This document shows positions 23,295 to 33,848 of a stretch of DNA of 64,000 bases, one piece after another. The stretch is from Dyella sp. C11 (lineage in GTDB: Bacteria > Pseudomonadota > Gammaproteobacteria > Xanthomonadales > Rhodanobacteraceae). The stretch spans positions 1 through 64,000 of the forward strand of contig NZ_QAVX01000018.1 in the NCBI RefSeq assembly GCF_003121485.1, written 5' to 3'. A model generated the notes under the pieces. The model had not been told where the DNA came from, made no database searches, and was given only the letters and a program-made list of their open reading frames with translations. A program made the translations under genes and the position numbers. Within the stretch, counting starts at the first letter, position 1. The number at the start of each line of letters is the position of its first letter.

Positions 23295-25751
23295 ATGGCA
23301 AGTCGCATGATGCGGGCATGGCCCGCGGGTCGTCGTCACGCGCTGCGGGCAGCGTTGTCTTGGACGTTGAGCGCTTCGCTGATAGCGGGCGCCGCCCTGG
23401 CGAACACGGCGATCGCCGCACCCACAGAGAACCAGCGATACAACATTGGGGCTGGTTCCCTATCGAGCGTCCTCGATGCCTTCGGACACCAAGCAGGCAC
23501 AACGATTCACTTCAGCGCGAAGCTTGTGATGGACAAATCCAGCGCTGGGCTGCAAGGCACATATGGCGTTCGCGAAGGATTAACGGCGCTGCTTGCCAAT
23601 ACTGGCTTGCAGGCGTCCCTTCAGGCGGATGGTAGTTACGTCCTCGCTACGGCCGCGGCTGCCGATTCGCATGCGAAAACGCTGGCGGGCGTGACGGTGG
23701 GCGGTCAGACCACCACGATCGGCTACGTGGCACGCAACAGCGGCTCGGCGACCAAATCCGACACACCCATTATCGAAACGCCGCAGTCCATCTCGGTGGT
23801 GACGCGTCAGCAGATCGATGACCAGCAACCCCAAAGCCTCAACGAGGCGTTGCGTTATTCGCCCGGCGTCATTCCCGAAAACGAAGGCACGGTGTCGAAC
23901 TTCTGGGGTGCCAGCAGCATCCAGCTTCGTGGCTTCAACCCTGGCGTCTACGTGGATGGACTACAGGACGACACATACGGCAACGGCTTCGTGGATCCGT
24001 ATTTCTATCAGAGCGTGGAAGTGCTCAGCGGGCCTGCATCCGTGCTCTACGGGCAGGCCAGCCCGGCCGGTATCGTCAACATTGTGAGCAAGCAGCCCAC
24101 GGCCACGCCGCTGCATGAGGTCACCCTGGGCGTGGGCAACTACGACCGCTACCAGGCAGGCTTTGACTTCAGCGGACCGCTGGACCAGGACAATCACTGG
24201 CTGTATCGCCTCACCGGCACGGGCCTCACGCAGGACACGCAGACCGACTGGATCAAGCACAAGCGCTATGGCATCCAGCCAGCCATCACTTGGCAGCCAA
24301 GCGACGACACCCGTCTAACCCTGCTAGGCAACTTCACCTACAGCCCGGCCATGGGCGACTACTCGAGCGTGCCGGCCCTGGGCTCGGTGCTTTACAGCCC
24401 GTTGGGCAAGATTTCGTCCGACTTCTCGCCGGGTGACCCGAACTTCAACAAGGCCACGCAACGGCTGGGCATGGTCGGATACCAGTTCGAGCATCGCTTC
24501 AACGATCGTTGGGAATTCGAGCAGAACGCGCGCTTCACCGACAACCGCAACGAGGCCAACATGATCTGGCCGGAGAGTGTCGAGCCGGACGGTGAGTCGC
24601 GCGATCGCTATACGTTCGTGCGCCACATGAGCTCGCGTTCGTATCTCATCGACAATCGTTTGAAGACGAACTTTGATCTGGGGTCACTCAAGAACGACGT
24701 ACTGATTGGCCTCAACTACACGCGCTTCAACGAAAACTGGCAGTACGGCTTCGCGGATATTCAGCCGATCAACATCTTCAACCCCGTTTATGGCGTCCCG
24801 ATTCAAGGTCCGGATCCGTCGACGTTCAGTGCGGAAGACAATCACGCCCATCAAACCGGCGTGTACCTGCAGGATCAGATCAGCCTTGATCGTTGGCGCT
24901 TTCTGTTGGGCGCGCGTCAGGATTGGATCAAGGAAAACCAGACCAGCCAGGACCCCAGCCTGGTCATTGCCAATGAGCCCGACCACAAGTTCACCTGGCG
25001 CGCGGGACTGGTGTATCTGTTCGACAACGGTATGGCGCCTTACGCGAGCTATTCCACCTCCTTCCAGCCCCAATTCGGCTCCATCACCGCCGCGGGTACA
25101 GCCGCGGTGCCGACCACTGGCCAGCAGTACGAGGCGGGCATCAAGTATCAGCCCCCTGGCTCCAACAATCTGGTGACGCTTGCCGTCTATAACCTCACCG
25201 AACAGAACGTGCCCGAATCGGACCCTGCGAATCCGGGTTTCATCGTGCAGGTGGGCGAAATACGATCGCGCGGCGTGGAGCTATCCGATCGTTTGAGCCT
25301 GACGGATAACCTCAACCTGATCGCCAGCTACGCATACACCGATTCGAAGTACACCAAGACACCGACCTACGACACCGGCGTCGACGGCGTGGTTGCGCCC
25401 GTGCAAGGCAAGTACCAATACGCCGTCCCCAAGAACACTGTTTCGTTGTGGGCCGACTACACCGTTCATGGCAACGCGCTCAACGGCCTCGGTTTCTCCG
25501 GAGGCGTGCGCTATATCGGCTCAACGTATGGCGATGACGTCAATTCGTTCAAGGTGCCTGACTTCACTCTGCTCGACGCGGCCATCCGCTATGACCTGGG
25601 CGCCGCCGACGCCGCGCTGCACGGCCTGAAGCTCCAGCTCAACGTCGCCAACCTCACGGACAAGAAGTACGTGTCGTCGTGCTGGAGTGCCACAAGCTGC
25701 AACTTCGGTGTGCGACGCACCGTTTACGCCAGCGCCACCTACGACTGGTAA
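23295..25751 (+). CDS. Second TonB-dependent siderophore receptor with STN domain
   Basis: 818 residues. After a long signal peptide there is an STN domain (YNIGAGSLSSVLDAFGHQAG, exactly the domain's start), a plug (TPQSISVVTRQQIDDQQPQ, then GFNPGVYVDGLQDD and SVEVLSGPASVLYGQASPAG) and a barrel ending in YASATYDW. It resembles FhuA/FpvA-type ferric-hydroxamate receptors. A strong AGGGGAT ribosome binding site precedes the ATG. The two receptors are about equally long but clearly divergent, so they probably take different siderophores. It is followed by the PepSY gene with only 5 bases between. Confidence 0.92.
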   Translation: MASRMMRAWPAGRRHALRAALSWTLSASLIAGAALANTAIAAPTENQRYNIGAGSLSSVLDAFGHQAGTTIHFSAKLVMDKSSAGLQGTYGVREGLTALLANTGLQASLQADGSYVLATAAAADSHAKTLAGVTVGGQTTTIGYVARNSGSATKSDTPIIETPQSISVVTRQQIDDQQPQSLNEALRYSPGVIPENEGTVSNFWGASSIQLRGFNPGVYVDGLQDDTYGNGFVDPYFYQSVEVLSGPASVLYGQASPAGIVNIVSKQPTATPLHEVTLGVGNYDRYQAGFDFSGPLDQDNHWLYRLTGTGLTQDTQTDWIKHKRYGIQPAITWQPSDDTRLTLLGNFTYSPAMGDYSSVPALGSVLYSPLGKISSDFSPGDPNFNKATQRLGMVGYQFEHRFNDRWEFEQNARFTDNRNEANMIWPESVEPDGESRDRYTFVRHMSSRSYLIDNRLKTNFDLGSLKNDVLIGLNYTRFNENWQYGFADIQPINIFNPVYGVPIQGPDPSTFSAEDNHAHQTGVYLQDQISLDRWRFLLGARQDWIKENQTSQDPSLVIANEPDHKFTWRAGLVYLFDNGMAPYASYSTSFQPQFGSITAAGTAAVPTTGQQYEAGIKYQPPGSNNLVTLAVYNLTEQNVPESDPANPGFIVQVGEIRSRGVELSDRLSLTDNLNLIASYAYTDSKYTKTPTYDTGVDGVVAPVQGKYQYAVPKNTVSLWADYTVHGNALNGLGFSGGVRYIGSTYGDDVNSFKVPDFTLLDAAIRYDLGAADAALHGLKLQLNVANLTDKKYVSSCWSATSCNFGVRRTVYASATYDW

Positions 25752-25756
25752 TCACC

Positions 25757-26944
25757 ATGACCGCAGCCCGATCACTCAAGCGCTGGTACGTCGTCCACAA
25801 GTGGACGAGCCTGATCTGCACGCTTTTTTTGCTGGTGATCTGCGTGACCGGGTTGCCGTTGGTGTTCCACGAAGAAATCGATCATTGGCTGGAGCCGCAT
25901 CAATACGCGGATCTGCCTGCCGACGCGCCGCGTGCCAGCTTTGATCAACTGGCAGCCATTGGCCATCGCATGTATCCGAACGAAGTGCTTGCGTCCATGT
26001 ATGCCGATGATGACGAGCCACAGATTTATATCTGGATGGCACCGTCGTTCGCTGCCATGAAAGACGATCCGGATGTGATGCACTTCATTCGTGTCGATGC
26101 GCGCACGGCACAGGTGCTGGAAACATCCAAGCCGTCCGGCCAACAACCCAAGACATTCATGGACGTGATGCTGGCCTTGCATACGGACCTGTTCGTGGAT
26201 CTTCCCGGCGAGCTGTTCCTGGGAATGATGGCGCTCCTGTTCGTCGTGGCCATTGTCTCGGGCGTGGTGTTGTACGGCCCCTTCATGAAAAAGCTCGATT
26301 TTGGCACTGTACGACGTGGACGTGCGGCACGCCTGAAATGGCTGGATCTGCACAACCTGCTGGGCATCGTCACGCTGGCATGGGCATTGGTGGTTGGCCT
26401 GACGGGGTTCATGAACGAGCTGTCCACGCCGTTGTTCGGCCTGTGGCAGCAAACTGACGTCAAGCACATGCTGAGCGCGTATGAAGGCAAGCCCGTGCCG
26501 CCTCAGCATGAGCTGCCATCGGTGCAGGCCGCATTTGAAACTGCAAAACGCGCCGTCCCCGGCATGGCAATCACCAGCATCGTCTATCCGGGCAATCCGT
26601 TTGGCAGTCCGTACCACTATCTGTTTTGGGCACAGGGCGACACGACGCTGACCTCGCGTCTGATGAGTCCCATCCTGGTCGATGCCCGCACGGGGGCCTT
26701 CAGCGCTGTGGTGAAAATGCCCTGGTATTTGCGTGCACTGGAGGTTTCCAGGCCTCTACACTTCGGTGATTACGGTGGCTTGCCGCTCAAAGTCATTTGG
26801 GCGTTGCTCGATCTGATCACCATCATCGTGCTTGGCAGTGGCCTGTACTTGTGGCTTGCAAGGCGCAAGACACATGCCGCCAGGCTCGCGCACCTTGTCG
26901 CCGCCCACGAAGCGACCACGACGCTGGAGGCATCGCAATCGTGA
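25757..26944 (+). CDS. PepSY-associated TM protein (ferric-reductase-like)
   Basis: 395 residues from the ATG at 25757. PepSY_TM architecture: an N-terminal helix after RSLKRWYVVHKWTSL, a periplasmic PepSY-type region, then helices at LFLGMMALLFVVAIVSGVVL (in part), NLLGIVTLAWALVVGLTGF and a C-terminal LLDLITIIVLGSGLYLWLA. Conserved His residues at helix ends (VVHKW, LDLHNLLG) could bind haem. Members next to siderophore receptors (FsqB/PiuB-like) are linked to reductive iron release in the inner membrane or periplasm. It is coupled to the receptor upstream and to the small gene downstream. Confidence 0.85.
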   Translation: MTAARSLKRWYVVHKWTSLICTLFLLVICVTGLPLVFHEEIDHWLEPHQYADLPADAPRASFDQLAAIGHRMYPNEVLASMYADDDEPQIYIWMAPSFAAMKDDPDVMHFIRVDARTAQVLETSKPSGQQPKTFMDVMLALHTDLFVDLPGELFLGMMALLFVVAIVSGVVLYGPFMKKLDFGTVRRGRAARLKWLDLHNLLGIVTLAWALVVGLTGFMNELSTPLFGLWQQTDVKHMLSAYEGKPVPPQHELPSVQAAFETAKRAVPGMAITSIVYPGNPFGSPYHYLFWAQGDTTLTSRLMSPILVDARTGAFSAVVKMPWYLRALEVSRPLHFGDYGGLPLKVIWALLDLITIIVLGSGLYLWLARRKTHAARLAHLVAAHEATTTLEASQS

Positions 26945-27150
26945 GCGCGACATCGACGACGCTCAGGGTCTGGAAGGCTCCCATTCTATTGGCGTTGCTG
27001 ACCATGTCTGGCCTTCTGGCAGCGCTGCTCGGTGAGTCACTGGCCTGGAAAGCACTTGCCTGGGGGGCACTCAGTGTGCCGGTTGCCGTCATTTGTTGGT
27101 TAGGAAGACCTCGCCGCCTTCCGTCCAAAGGAACCACCAAAGGCACCTAA
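26941..27150 (+). CDS. Small two-helix membrane protein
   Basis: 69 residues from the GTG at 26941, which overlaps the PepSY gene stop (GTGA). It has two hydrophobic helices (APILLALLTMSGLLAALLG and ALAWGALSVPVAVICWLG) and a basic tail. Small proteins of this kind often follow PepSY_TM genes in siderophore clusters; its role is unknown, possibly a partner subunit. Overlap and composition make it a likely real gene. Confidence 0.7.
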   Translation: MSATSTTLRVWKAPILLALLTMSGLLAALLGESLAWKALAWGALSVPVAVICWLGRPRRLPSKGTTKGT

Positions 27151-27214
27151 CGCTCCCTGCCCGCGATAACCATCCCTAATTGACCACCCAAAGCGCCCAT
27201 GATGCCCTCAGTAA

Positions 27215-27796
27215 GTGCCCTCAGCGGCGCGCGACGAAGCGCGATCTCGTCGTAGCAGGCGCGATAGATCTTTCGGTTCCGTCGAATTGAGAAAGAACGG
27301 GCCTACATCTCCAGGCCAATTGATATCCACGGAAATTCAAGGGAGTGCTAGGCGGCCCTCCCTGGGATTTGAGCAAGGCGACGTGCCCGTGCTGATCCGT
27401 GGCTACGACGCCGCCATCACGGCCCTGCTCCGCAACCTGCTCGACAACGCCCTGCGTCATGCGCCGCGTGGCGGCATGGTGCAGATTGCCATCCGTCATG
27501 AACAGGGCCAAGCCATTCTTGAAGTGGTCGACAACGGACCTGGCATTCCAGCGGAGCGGCGCCAGGCCGTGTTCGCGCGCTTTCATCGGGAGACGTCAAC
27601 GCGTGGCGATGGTTATGGCCTTGGTCTGTCCATTGTCCAGCGCGCGACGGAGCTTCATGCGGGCTCCATCCATTTGCTGGATTCACCCTACGGCCATGGG
27701 CTGTGCGTGCGCGTCACCATGCCGATGGAGGGCATGCGTGGACAAAGTGTTCCAGATGCTTCCGTCCGGCACACCCTCGATCACGCCTTGCCTTAG
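27215..27796 (+). pseudogene. C-terminal fragment of a sensor histidine kinase
   Basis: From about 27366 onward the frame encodes a full HATPase domain: N-box LLRNLLDNALRHAP, G1 DNGPGIPAE, F-box FARFHRE and G2 GDGYGLGLSIVQR, as in QseC/TctE-type kinases. The dimerisation/phosphoacceptor and sensor parts are missing. The first ~50 codons look random, and the upstream sequence (27150-27360) holds no kinase-like frame. No response regulator gene is adjacent. It is a truncated remnant. Confidence 0.8.
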
Positions 27797-27824
27797 CCGC
27801 TGCCGCGGCGGATTGGCACTGCCC

Positions 27825-28844
27825 TCACCGCTTTAGCTTGCGAGCGAGGAATTCGCGCATATACGACGCCACTTCTGGTGAGTGCGTCTCCAGCACGAAA
27901 TGCCCCGTATCGAGGAAGTGCACCTCGGCGTCGGGGATGTCCTTTCGATACGCCTCGGCACCCGCCGGGATGAATGCGGGATCGTGTTTTCCCCACACGG
28001 CCAGCAACGGCGGCTGATGTTTTCGGAAGTAGTCGTGGAACGCGGGATAGCGCTCCAGGTTGGTCCGATAGTCCAGGATCAGGTCAAGCTGGATGTCTTC
28101 CGCGCCCGGTCGCGCCATGTAGGCGATATCCAGGGTGTAGCCATCAGGCGGCATCAAGGTCGGATCGGTGCCGGTGAGGTATTGCCAGTGCTTGATGGTG
28201 TCCGGTGACAGGGATGAGCGACATTTTTCGCGATGTGCCGGCGGGGGTTCGCGCCAATAAGTCTGCCAGTCGCCCCATTGATCGCTGAGGCCTTCGACGT
28301 AGGCGTTGCCATTCTGCGTGATGATGGCGGCGATTTTTTCCGGATGCGCGGCAGCAACGCGCAAGCCCGTCGGGGCGCCATAGTCAAAGATGTACATCAC
28401 GAAACGGGTCAAGCCCAAGGCGTCGATGAAGCCTTCCGTCACCTTGGCGAGATTGTCGAACGTGTAGTTGAACTGTCCACGCGGCGGCGATTTGGTCTGG
28501 CCGAATCCCGGCAGGTCCGGAGCTATCAACCGATAGTCCTGCGATAGCAACGGCATCAGTTGCCGGAACATGTGGCTCGACGTGGGGAATCCATGGAGCA
28601 GCAGGATGACCGGTGCATCCTTTGGCCCCGCCTCACGATAAAACACCTCGACATCGCCTACCTGCCGCGTGAGATATCGCGCCTTGTATTGCTGGGCCGC
28701 ATTGATGATCGGTGAAGCCCCGCTTTCGGCCGCGCCCGTAAACGCCGGCGTAGACATGGCGATAGCCCCAAGGATGGACGTCTGCAGGACATGACGGCGG
28801 CCTGTGTTTATCAAGTCAGTCTGCAGAGTATTTTCGTGATTCAT
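27825..28844 (-). CDS. Exported alpha/beta hydrolase (epoxide hydrolase/dehalogenase-like)
   Basis: 339 residues. The N-terminus (INTGRRHVLQTSILGAIAM) looks like an export signal with paired Arg, possibly Tat. The fold is an alpha/beta hydrolase: oxyanion HGFP (84-87), nucleophile Asp154 in YIFDYGAPTG, a late acid in WGKHDPAF and the catalytic His in DTGHFVLE. An Asp nucleophile places it with haloalkane dehalogenases and epoxide hydrolases, not esterases. AGGA precedes the start. It is 33 bases downstream of the oxidoreductase gene, so probably the last gene of that transcription unit. Confidence 0.85.
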   Translation of the reverse strand: MNHENTLQTDLINTGRRHVLQTSILGAIAMSTPAFTGAAESGASPIINAAQQYKARYLTRQVGDVEVFYREAGPKDAPVILLLHGFPTSSHMFRQLMPLLSQDYRLIAPDLPGFGQTKSPPRGQFNYTFDNLAKVTEGFIDALGLTRFVMYIFDYGAPTGLRVAAAHPEKIAAIITQNGNAYVEGLSDQWGDWQTYWREPPPAHREKCRSSLSPDTIKHWQYLTGTDPTLMPPDGYTLDIAYMARPGAEDIQLDLILDYRTNLERYPAFHDYFRKHQPPLLAVWGKHDPAFIPAGAEAYRKDIPDAEVHFLDTGHFVLETHSPEVASYMREFLARKLKR

Positions 28845-28877
28845 ATGACATTCCTCGCCGTTGGTGCCGAGACATGT

Positions 28878-30269
28878 TCATTTGGCTGCCGTATCCGCCG
28901 CCGGATGCAAATCCTGCAAGGTGGTGGGCAGCAATTCCGAGACGGTCGGGTGAATGTGCACCGCGTGGGTCACCGTACGAAACGGCGCGTCGGCGTACAT
29001 CACGTCAAGCAGGCAATGAATGGCTTCGTCGCCACTCGCACCGAGAATGGCGGCGCCTAGCAGTCGTTCACTCTGCCGATCGACCAGCACCTTCATGAAA
29101 CCCAACGTTTCGCCGCGTTCGATGGCGCGCCCCACGCGCGTCATCGGTCGCACACCCACTTGCACGTCGTAACCATGCTGAAGGGCTTCGTGCTCGGTGA
29201 GGCCAATGCGTGCCAGCGGCGGATCGATGTACAGCGCGTAGGCGGGAATGCGATCCGAAATGCGGCGCGGCTCGTTGTCCAGCACGTTGGCGGCAACGAT
29301 TTCGTAATCGTTGTAGGAGGTATGCGTGAACGCGCCACGACCATTGCAGTCGCCCATGGCCCAGATGCCTTCCACATTGGTGCGGCACTGGTCGTCGACG
29401 ACGACGTAGCCGTGGTCGTCCATTTCCACGCCAGCCTTGTCCAGGCCCAGGTCGTCCGTGTTCGGCTGCCGCCCGACCGCCATCAGGAGATGGGTTCCGT
29501 GCACCTCCATGCGAGGCTCGGCACACTCGGCAATAACGCACACCTTGCCTGCCCCACCCTGCAGCTCGATGCACTCCGCGCCCAGGTGCAACGTGATGCC
29601 TTCGCGCTGGAGGATATCGACCACCGCCGCGGAAACATCCGGATCTTCGCGCGGCAACAAGCGGTGATTACGCTCCACGATGGTCACCTCGGCGCCAAAT
29701 CGGCGGAACATCTGGCCGAACTCCAGGCCGATGTAACTGCCGCCCACGATCACCAGGTGTTGAGGCAGCTCCTGCAGATCCAGGATGCCTACGTTGGTGA
29801 GATAAGGCACGACGTTGGCACCGGGGAAATCCGGCGCCACGGCGCGACCACCGACATTGAGAAAGATGTTTTCCGCATCGATCAACTCATCCCCAATGCG
29901 CAGCGTGTGCGGAGATTCAAATCGGGCATGGCCGCGGAACAACGTGACATTGGGCATGCCAGCCACCCAATTTTCGACATTGCTGCGTGATTTCTCGGAA
30001 ATGCCCCGCGTGCGCTTCCACACGCTGGCCATGTCCACACTGACATCGCCGGCATGAACGCCGTAGTCCGCGGCACGTCGCCCTGAGTGCGCCACGTAAG
30101 CGCTGGCCACCATGGCCTTGGTGGGTATGCAGCCGGTATTGACGCAGGTGCCACCCATCAACTTGCGTTCCACCAGGGCTACCTTGCGGCCAGCTTGCCC
30201 CAGGCGCTGGGCCAATGACGGGCCGGCTTGCCCGGCACCTATGACCACCGCATCGAATTGCCTGTTCAT
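28878..30269 (-). CDS. FAD-dependent pyridine nucleotide-disulfide oxidoreductase
   Basis: 463 residues, in the family of mercuric reductase and dihydrolipoamide dehydrogenase. The FAD site is VVIGAGQAGP (8-17), the redox pair is Cys42/Cys47 in GGTCVNTGCIPTK, the NAD(P) site is VIVGGSYIGLEFGQ, the second FAD motif is GIWAMGDCNG, and the C-terminal HIHPTVSELLP supplies the catalytic His-Glu. There is no N-terminal metal-binding domain and no C-terminal Cys pair, so mercury reduction is not supported. It lies in the phosphoketolase/acetate kinase unit, 64 bases after ackA. Confidence 0.85.
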   Translation of the reverse strand: MNRQFDAVVIGAGQAGPSLAQRLGQAGRKVALVERKLMGGTCVNTGCIPTKAMVASAYVAHSGRRAADYGVHAGDVSVDMASVWKRTRGISEKSRSNVENWVAGMPNVTLFRGHARFESPHTLRIGDELIDAENIFLNVGGRAVAPDFPGANVVPYLTNVGILDLQELPQHLVIVGGSYIGLEFGQMFRRFGAEVTIVERNHRLLPREDPDVSAAVVDILQREGITLHLGAECIELQGGAGKVCVIAECAEPRMEVHGTHLLMAVGRQPNTDDLGLDKAGVEMDDHGYVVVDDQCRTNVEGIWAMGDCNGRGAFTHTSYNDYEIVAANVLDNEPRRISDRIPAYALYIDPPLARIGLTEHEALQHGYDVQVGVRPMTRVGRAIERGETLGFMKVLVDRQSERLLGAAILGASGDEAIHCLLDVMYADAPFRTVTHAVHIHPTVSELLPTTLQDLHPAADTAAK

Positions 30270-30333
30270 GCCAGCCGCCCGAGTCCAGAAAGCGCACAGC
30301 GTGGCACCGTGGCACGCAAGGAATCGTCAAGGG

Positions 30334-31416
30334 TCAGGCAGCCGCGAGCCGGGCCGCGTGCAGCGCCATCACATGGTTCTCCTGGGCCGGAAGCACCCTG
30401 GTCCGGAGGTTGCCAAAGCACGGGGCCAGCCATGCGGCGACGCGTTCCCGTGTGGCGCCGTCGTGCTCGCCAATGCCGCCGGTGAACACCAATAGATCGA
30501 TACCGCCCAGCACCACCGCCATCGCCGCGGCCTCGCGTGCCACCGAGAGGGTGAACTGCTCCAGCGCGAGCTCGGCCGATGCGTTGCCTGCCGCCTCGCG
30601 GAGCGCACGCATGTCTGCGCTTACCCCGGAAATGCCCCGCAGGCCGGAGCGATGTTCGAGCAGGTCTTCCAGCTCGCGCGGGCCGGCATGCCCTTCGCGC
30701 ATCAGAAAGAGCATCACGCCCGGGTCAAGATCGCCTGGACGGGTTCCCATGATGATGCCGCCCGTGGGCGTCATGCCCATGCTGGTATCCACGGATTTGC
30801 CCCGGCGCACGGCCGTAAGGCTCGCGCCACTACCGAGATGGGCGATGATCAGCCGCTCGGGCATGACATCCAGTTGCGCAACGATGGATTCGCAGGACAG
30901 CCCATGAAATCCGTAGCGCTCGATGCCCTTGGCCTGCAGCTCACGCGGAAGTGGAAGAACACGTGACAGATCGGGCAGCGGATGATGGAAGGCCGTATCG
31001 AGGCAGGCCACCTGTTTTGCATTCGGAAGTGCTTTCTGCGCATGGCGTATCCAACGCAACGCGGCCGGCACATGCAGCGGCGCAAAACTCGCCGCGGCCT
31101 CGATGCGGGCCAGCACCTCCGCATCGATCAGGCTGTGTTCGCGAAGTGCGGGGCCACCATGCACGATGCGATGCGCCACGGCGCCGAACGGTTCATCGCC
31201 GGCAAGCTGCTGCAATTTCCTGAGCGAATCGTCATCCAACTCGCCGTTCCAGGCATGTTCGGTGGATTGGCCAGATTCATCTTGCAAAAGAAGGCGCTTT
31301 TGGCCGTCGCGCGTATCGATCTCACCTTCCGCGACGGCCATGGCCTGCCTTTGCTGCACGCGATGAATGCCGAACTTCAACGAAGAAGAACCAACATTCA
31401 ACGTCAAGACGTTCAT
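30334..31416 (-). CDS. ackA: Acetate kinase
   Basis: 360 residues from the ATG at 31416, which overlaps the phosphoketolase stop (ATGA). It has the N-terminal [10 protein letters not shown] motif, the HRIVHGG signature, DTAFH, GFHGLS and the ATP-site sequences AHLGSGASL and [17 protein letters not shown] (in part). The protein is somewhat shorter than E. coli AckA (400). It makes ATP and acetate from acetyl phosphate, which is the direct product of the upstream phosphoketolase, so the two form a working pair. Confidence 0.92.
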   Translation of the reverse strand: MNVLTLNVGSSSLKFGIHRVQQRQAMAVAEGEIDTRDGQKRLLLQDESGQSTEHAWNGELDDDSLRKLQQLAGDEPFGAVAHRIVHGGPALREHSLIDAEVLARIEAAASFAPLHVPAALRWIRHAQKALPNAKQVACLDTAFHHPLPDLSRVLPLPRELQAKGIERYGFHGLSCESIVAQLDVMPERLIIAHLGSGASLTAVRRGKSVDTSMGMTPTGGIIMGTRPGDLDPGVMLFLMREGHAGPRELEDLLEHRSGLRGISGVSADMRALREAAGNASAELALEQFTLSVAREAAAMAVVLGGIDLLVFTGGIGEHDGATRERVAAWLAPCFGNLRTRVLPAQENHVMALHAARLAAA

Positions 31417-33773
31417 GCAGCCTTCCATTGCCAGTTGAGGATTTCCGGCAGATCCACGCCATGCTCGCTGACGTAAAGGCGATGACGTTCGATATCGTTC
31501 CAGTACCGTTGCTCAGCCTCCGCACGCATGGGCTCCAGCCTGGGCACGCGATTCACCACATCCAGTGCCAGCTGGAAGCGATCGAGGTTGTTGAGCACCA
31601 TCATGTCGAAAGGCGTGGTGGTGGTGCCTTCTTCCTTGTAGCCACGCACATGAATGTTGTCGTGGTTGCGGCGACGGTACGTCAGTCGGTGAATGATGCC
31701 GGGATAGCCATGGAAGGCGAAAATGACCGGCTTGTCCTTGGTGAAGAGGCGATCGAACTCATCGTGATCCATGCCATGCGGATGCTCGTCCGACGTCTGC
31801 AGGGCAAGCAGGTCCACCACGTTGACCACGCGGATGCGCAGTCCGGGAATCTGCTGGCGCAGGATCATGACGGCCGCAAGCGTCTCCACGGTCGGCGCAT
31901 CACCGGCGCATGCCATCACCACGTCGGGATCATCGTCTTCGTGGCCTGCCCAATGCCAGATGCTGGCACCTGCTGCGCAGTGCGCAATGGCTGATTCAAT
32001 ATCCAGCCACTGCCAATCCGGCTGTTTGCCGGAGATGATCAGGTTCACGTAGTGGCGACTGCGCAGGCAATGATCGGCTACCGACAGCAACGTGTTCGCA
32101 TCCGGCGGAAGATAGATGCGTACGATCTCCGCTTTCTTGTTGGCCACGTGGTCGATAAACCCCGGGTCCTGGTGCGAGAAACCGTTGTGGTCCTGGTGCC
32201 ACACGTGCGAACTGAGCAGGTAATTGAGTGATGCGATATGGGGACGCCACGACATGGTGCGCGTCACCTTCAGCCACTTGGCATGCTGGTTGAACATCGA
32301 ATCGACGATGTGAATGAAGGCCTCGTAGCAATTGAACAGGCCGTGGCGACCCGTCAGCAGATAGCCTTCCAGCCAGCCCTGGCATTGATGCTCGCTCAGC
32401 ATTTCCATCACACGGCCATCGGGCGCGAGATTCATGTCGGTATCGACGGTATCGGCAAGCCACACCTTGGGCGATGCCTCATAGACCGCCTCAAGACGAT
32501 TGGATGCCGTCTCATCTGGACCGAACAGGCGGAAGTTGCCCTCGTCCTTGTTGAGCGCCATGACATCGCGCAGCCAGCGCCCCATGTTGCGCGTCGCTTC
32601 AGCCTTCATGGCACCCGGGCCTTCGAACACCAGTGCGTGTTCGCGGAAGTCGGGCATTCGCAAAGGCTTGAGCAGTGTGCCGCCATTGGCGTGAGGGTTG
32701 GCACTCATGCGCCGTTGCCCGGTCGGCGCCAACTCGGCAAGCTCGTCAATCAGCGTGCCTTCCTTGCCGAACAACGCTTTCGGTTTGTAGCTCTGCATCC
32801 AGCGTTCGAGAATTTCCAGATGACCGGGCTTGGATATATCCGACAGCGGCACCTGGTGAGCGCGCCACGTGCCCTCGACAGGCAGGCCGTCGACGAAAGC
32901 GGGGCCGGTCCAACCCTTGGGCGAGCGCAACACGATCATCGGCCAACTTGGCCGTTTCGCACTTCCTGCCCCCGCCTTGCGCGCCCTGCCCTGGATGCGT
33001 CGAATACGCGAGATGCAGGTATCCAGCGCAGCCGCGAACGCGGGATGCATGTCGGCGGGGGCGCTGCCCTCGACGAAAATGGGATCGTATCCGTAGCCCT
33101 GCAACAGGTACTTCAACTCGCGATCGCCGATGCGCGCCAACACTGTGGGATTGGCGATCTTGTATCCGTTCAAGTGCAGGATCGGCAGCACAGCGCCGTC
33201 GCGTGCCGGATTGAGGAATTTATTGGAATGCCAGCTCGTCGCCAGCGGGCCGGTTTCGGCCTCGCCGTCGCCGACGATGCACGTCACGATAAGGTCGGGG
33301 TTGTCGAATGCCGCGCCGTACGCGTGCGACAGCGAATAGCCCAGCTCGCCACCTTCGTGGATGGACCCCGGCGTTTCCGGCGCCACGTGGCTTGGCACGC
33401 CGTACGGCCAGGAGAACTGGCGGAACAGTTGCCGCATGCCTTCGCGGTCGCGGCCCACGTGCGGGTAGATCTCAGTGTACGAACCCTCCAGGTAACTGTT
33501 CGCCACCAACCCGGGACCGCCATGACCCGGACCAATCACGTAGATCATGTTCAAGTCGTGCTGCCGGATGATCCGGTTGAGATGCACGTAGATGAAGTTC
33601 AGGCCCGACGTGGTGCCCCAGTGTCCAAGCAACCGTTTCTTGACGTGGTCGAGCGTCAGCGGCTCTTCCAACATGGGATTGTCGCGAAGGTAGATCTGGC
33701 CAACGGTCAGATAATTGGCCGCGTTCCAGTAACGATGCATCCTGTCCTGAAGGACCGGATCAAGTAATGGCAT
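31413..33773 (-). CDS. xfp: Xylulose-5-phosphate/fructose-6-phosphate phosphoketolase
   Basis: 786 residues from the ATG at 33773 (GAGG upstream); the open frame extends ten codons further but without a ribosome binding site. Hallmarks: the N-terminal [41 protein letters not shown], and the thiamine diphosphate site [20 protein letters not shown]. It cleaves xylulose-5-P or fructose-6-P with phosphate to acetyl phosphate plus glyceraldehyde-3-P or erythrose-4-P. With AckA it forms the phosphoketolase shunt. The length matches the family (about 790). Confidence 0.95.
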   Translation of the reverse strand: MPLLDPVLQDRMHRYWNAANYLTVGQIYLRDNPMLEEPLTLDHVKKRLLGHWGTTSGLNFIYVHLNRIIRQHDLNMIYVIGPGHGGPGLVANSYLEGSYTEIYPHVGRDREGMRQLFRQFSWPYGVPSHVAPETPGSIHEGGELGYSLSHAYGAAFDNPDLIVTCIVGDGEAETGPLATSWHSNKFLNPARDGAVLPILHLNGYKIANPTVLARIGDRELKYLLQGYGYDPIFVEGSAPADMHPAFAAALDTCISRIRRIQGRARKAGAGSAKRPSWPMIVLRSPKGWTGPAFVDGLPVEGTWRAHQVPLSDISKPGHLEILERWMQSYKPKALFGKEGTLIDELAELAPTGQRRMSANPHANGGTLLKPLRMPDFREHALVFEGPGAMKAEATRNMGRWLRDVMALNKDEGNFRLFGPDETASNRLEAVYEASPKVWLADTVDTDMNLAPDGRVMEMLSEHQCQGWLEGYLLTGRHGLFNCYEAFIHIVDSMFNQHAKWLKVTRTMSWRPHIASLNYLLSSHVWHQDHNGFSHQDPGFIDHVANKKAEIVRIYLPPDANTLLSVADHCLRSRHYVNLIISGKQPDWQWLDIESAIAHCAAGASIWHWAGHEDDDPDVVMACAGDAPTVETLAAVMILRQQIPGLRIRVVNVVDLLALQTSDEHPHGMDHDEFDRLFTKDKPVIFAFHGYPGIIHRLTYRRRNHDNIHVRGYKEEGTTTTPFDMMVLNNLDRFQLALDVVNRVPRLEPMRAEAEQRYWNDIERHRLYVSEHGVDLPEILNWQWKAA

Positions 33774-33848
33774 GACGCACGTCCTCTGCTGGGCACAGAG
33801 CACGGATCGTGCCCGGCACCACGTGCAGGCACCGTTACGGCGACAACG

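Noticed and set aside
28878-30269. Mercuric reductase (merA)
   Set aside because: The redox Cys pair is present, but the N-terminal metal-binding domain and the C-terminal vicinal Cys pair are absent, and no other mer genes are near.
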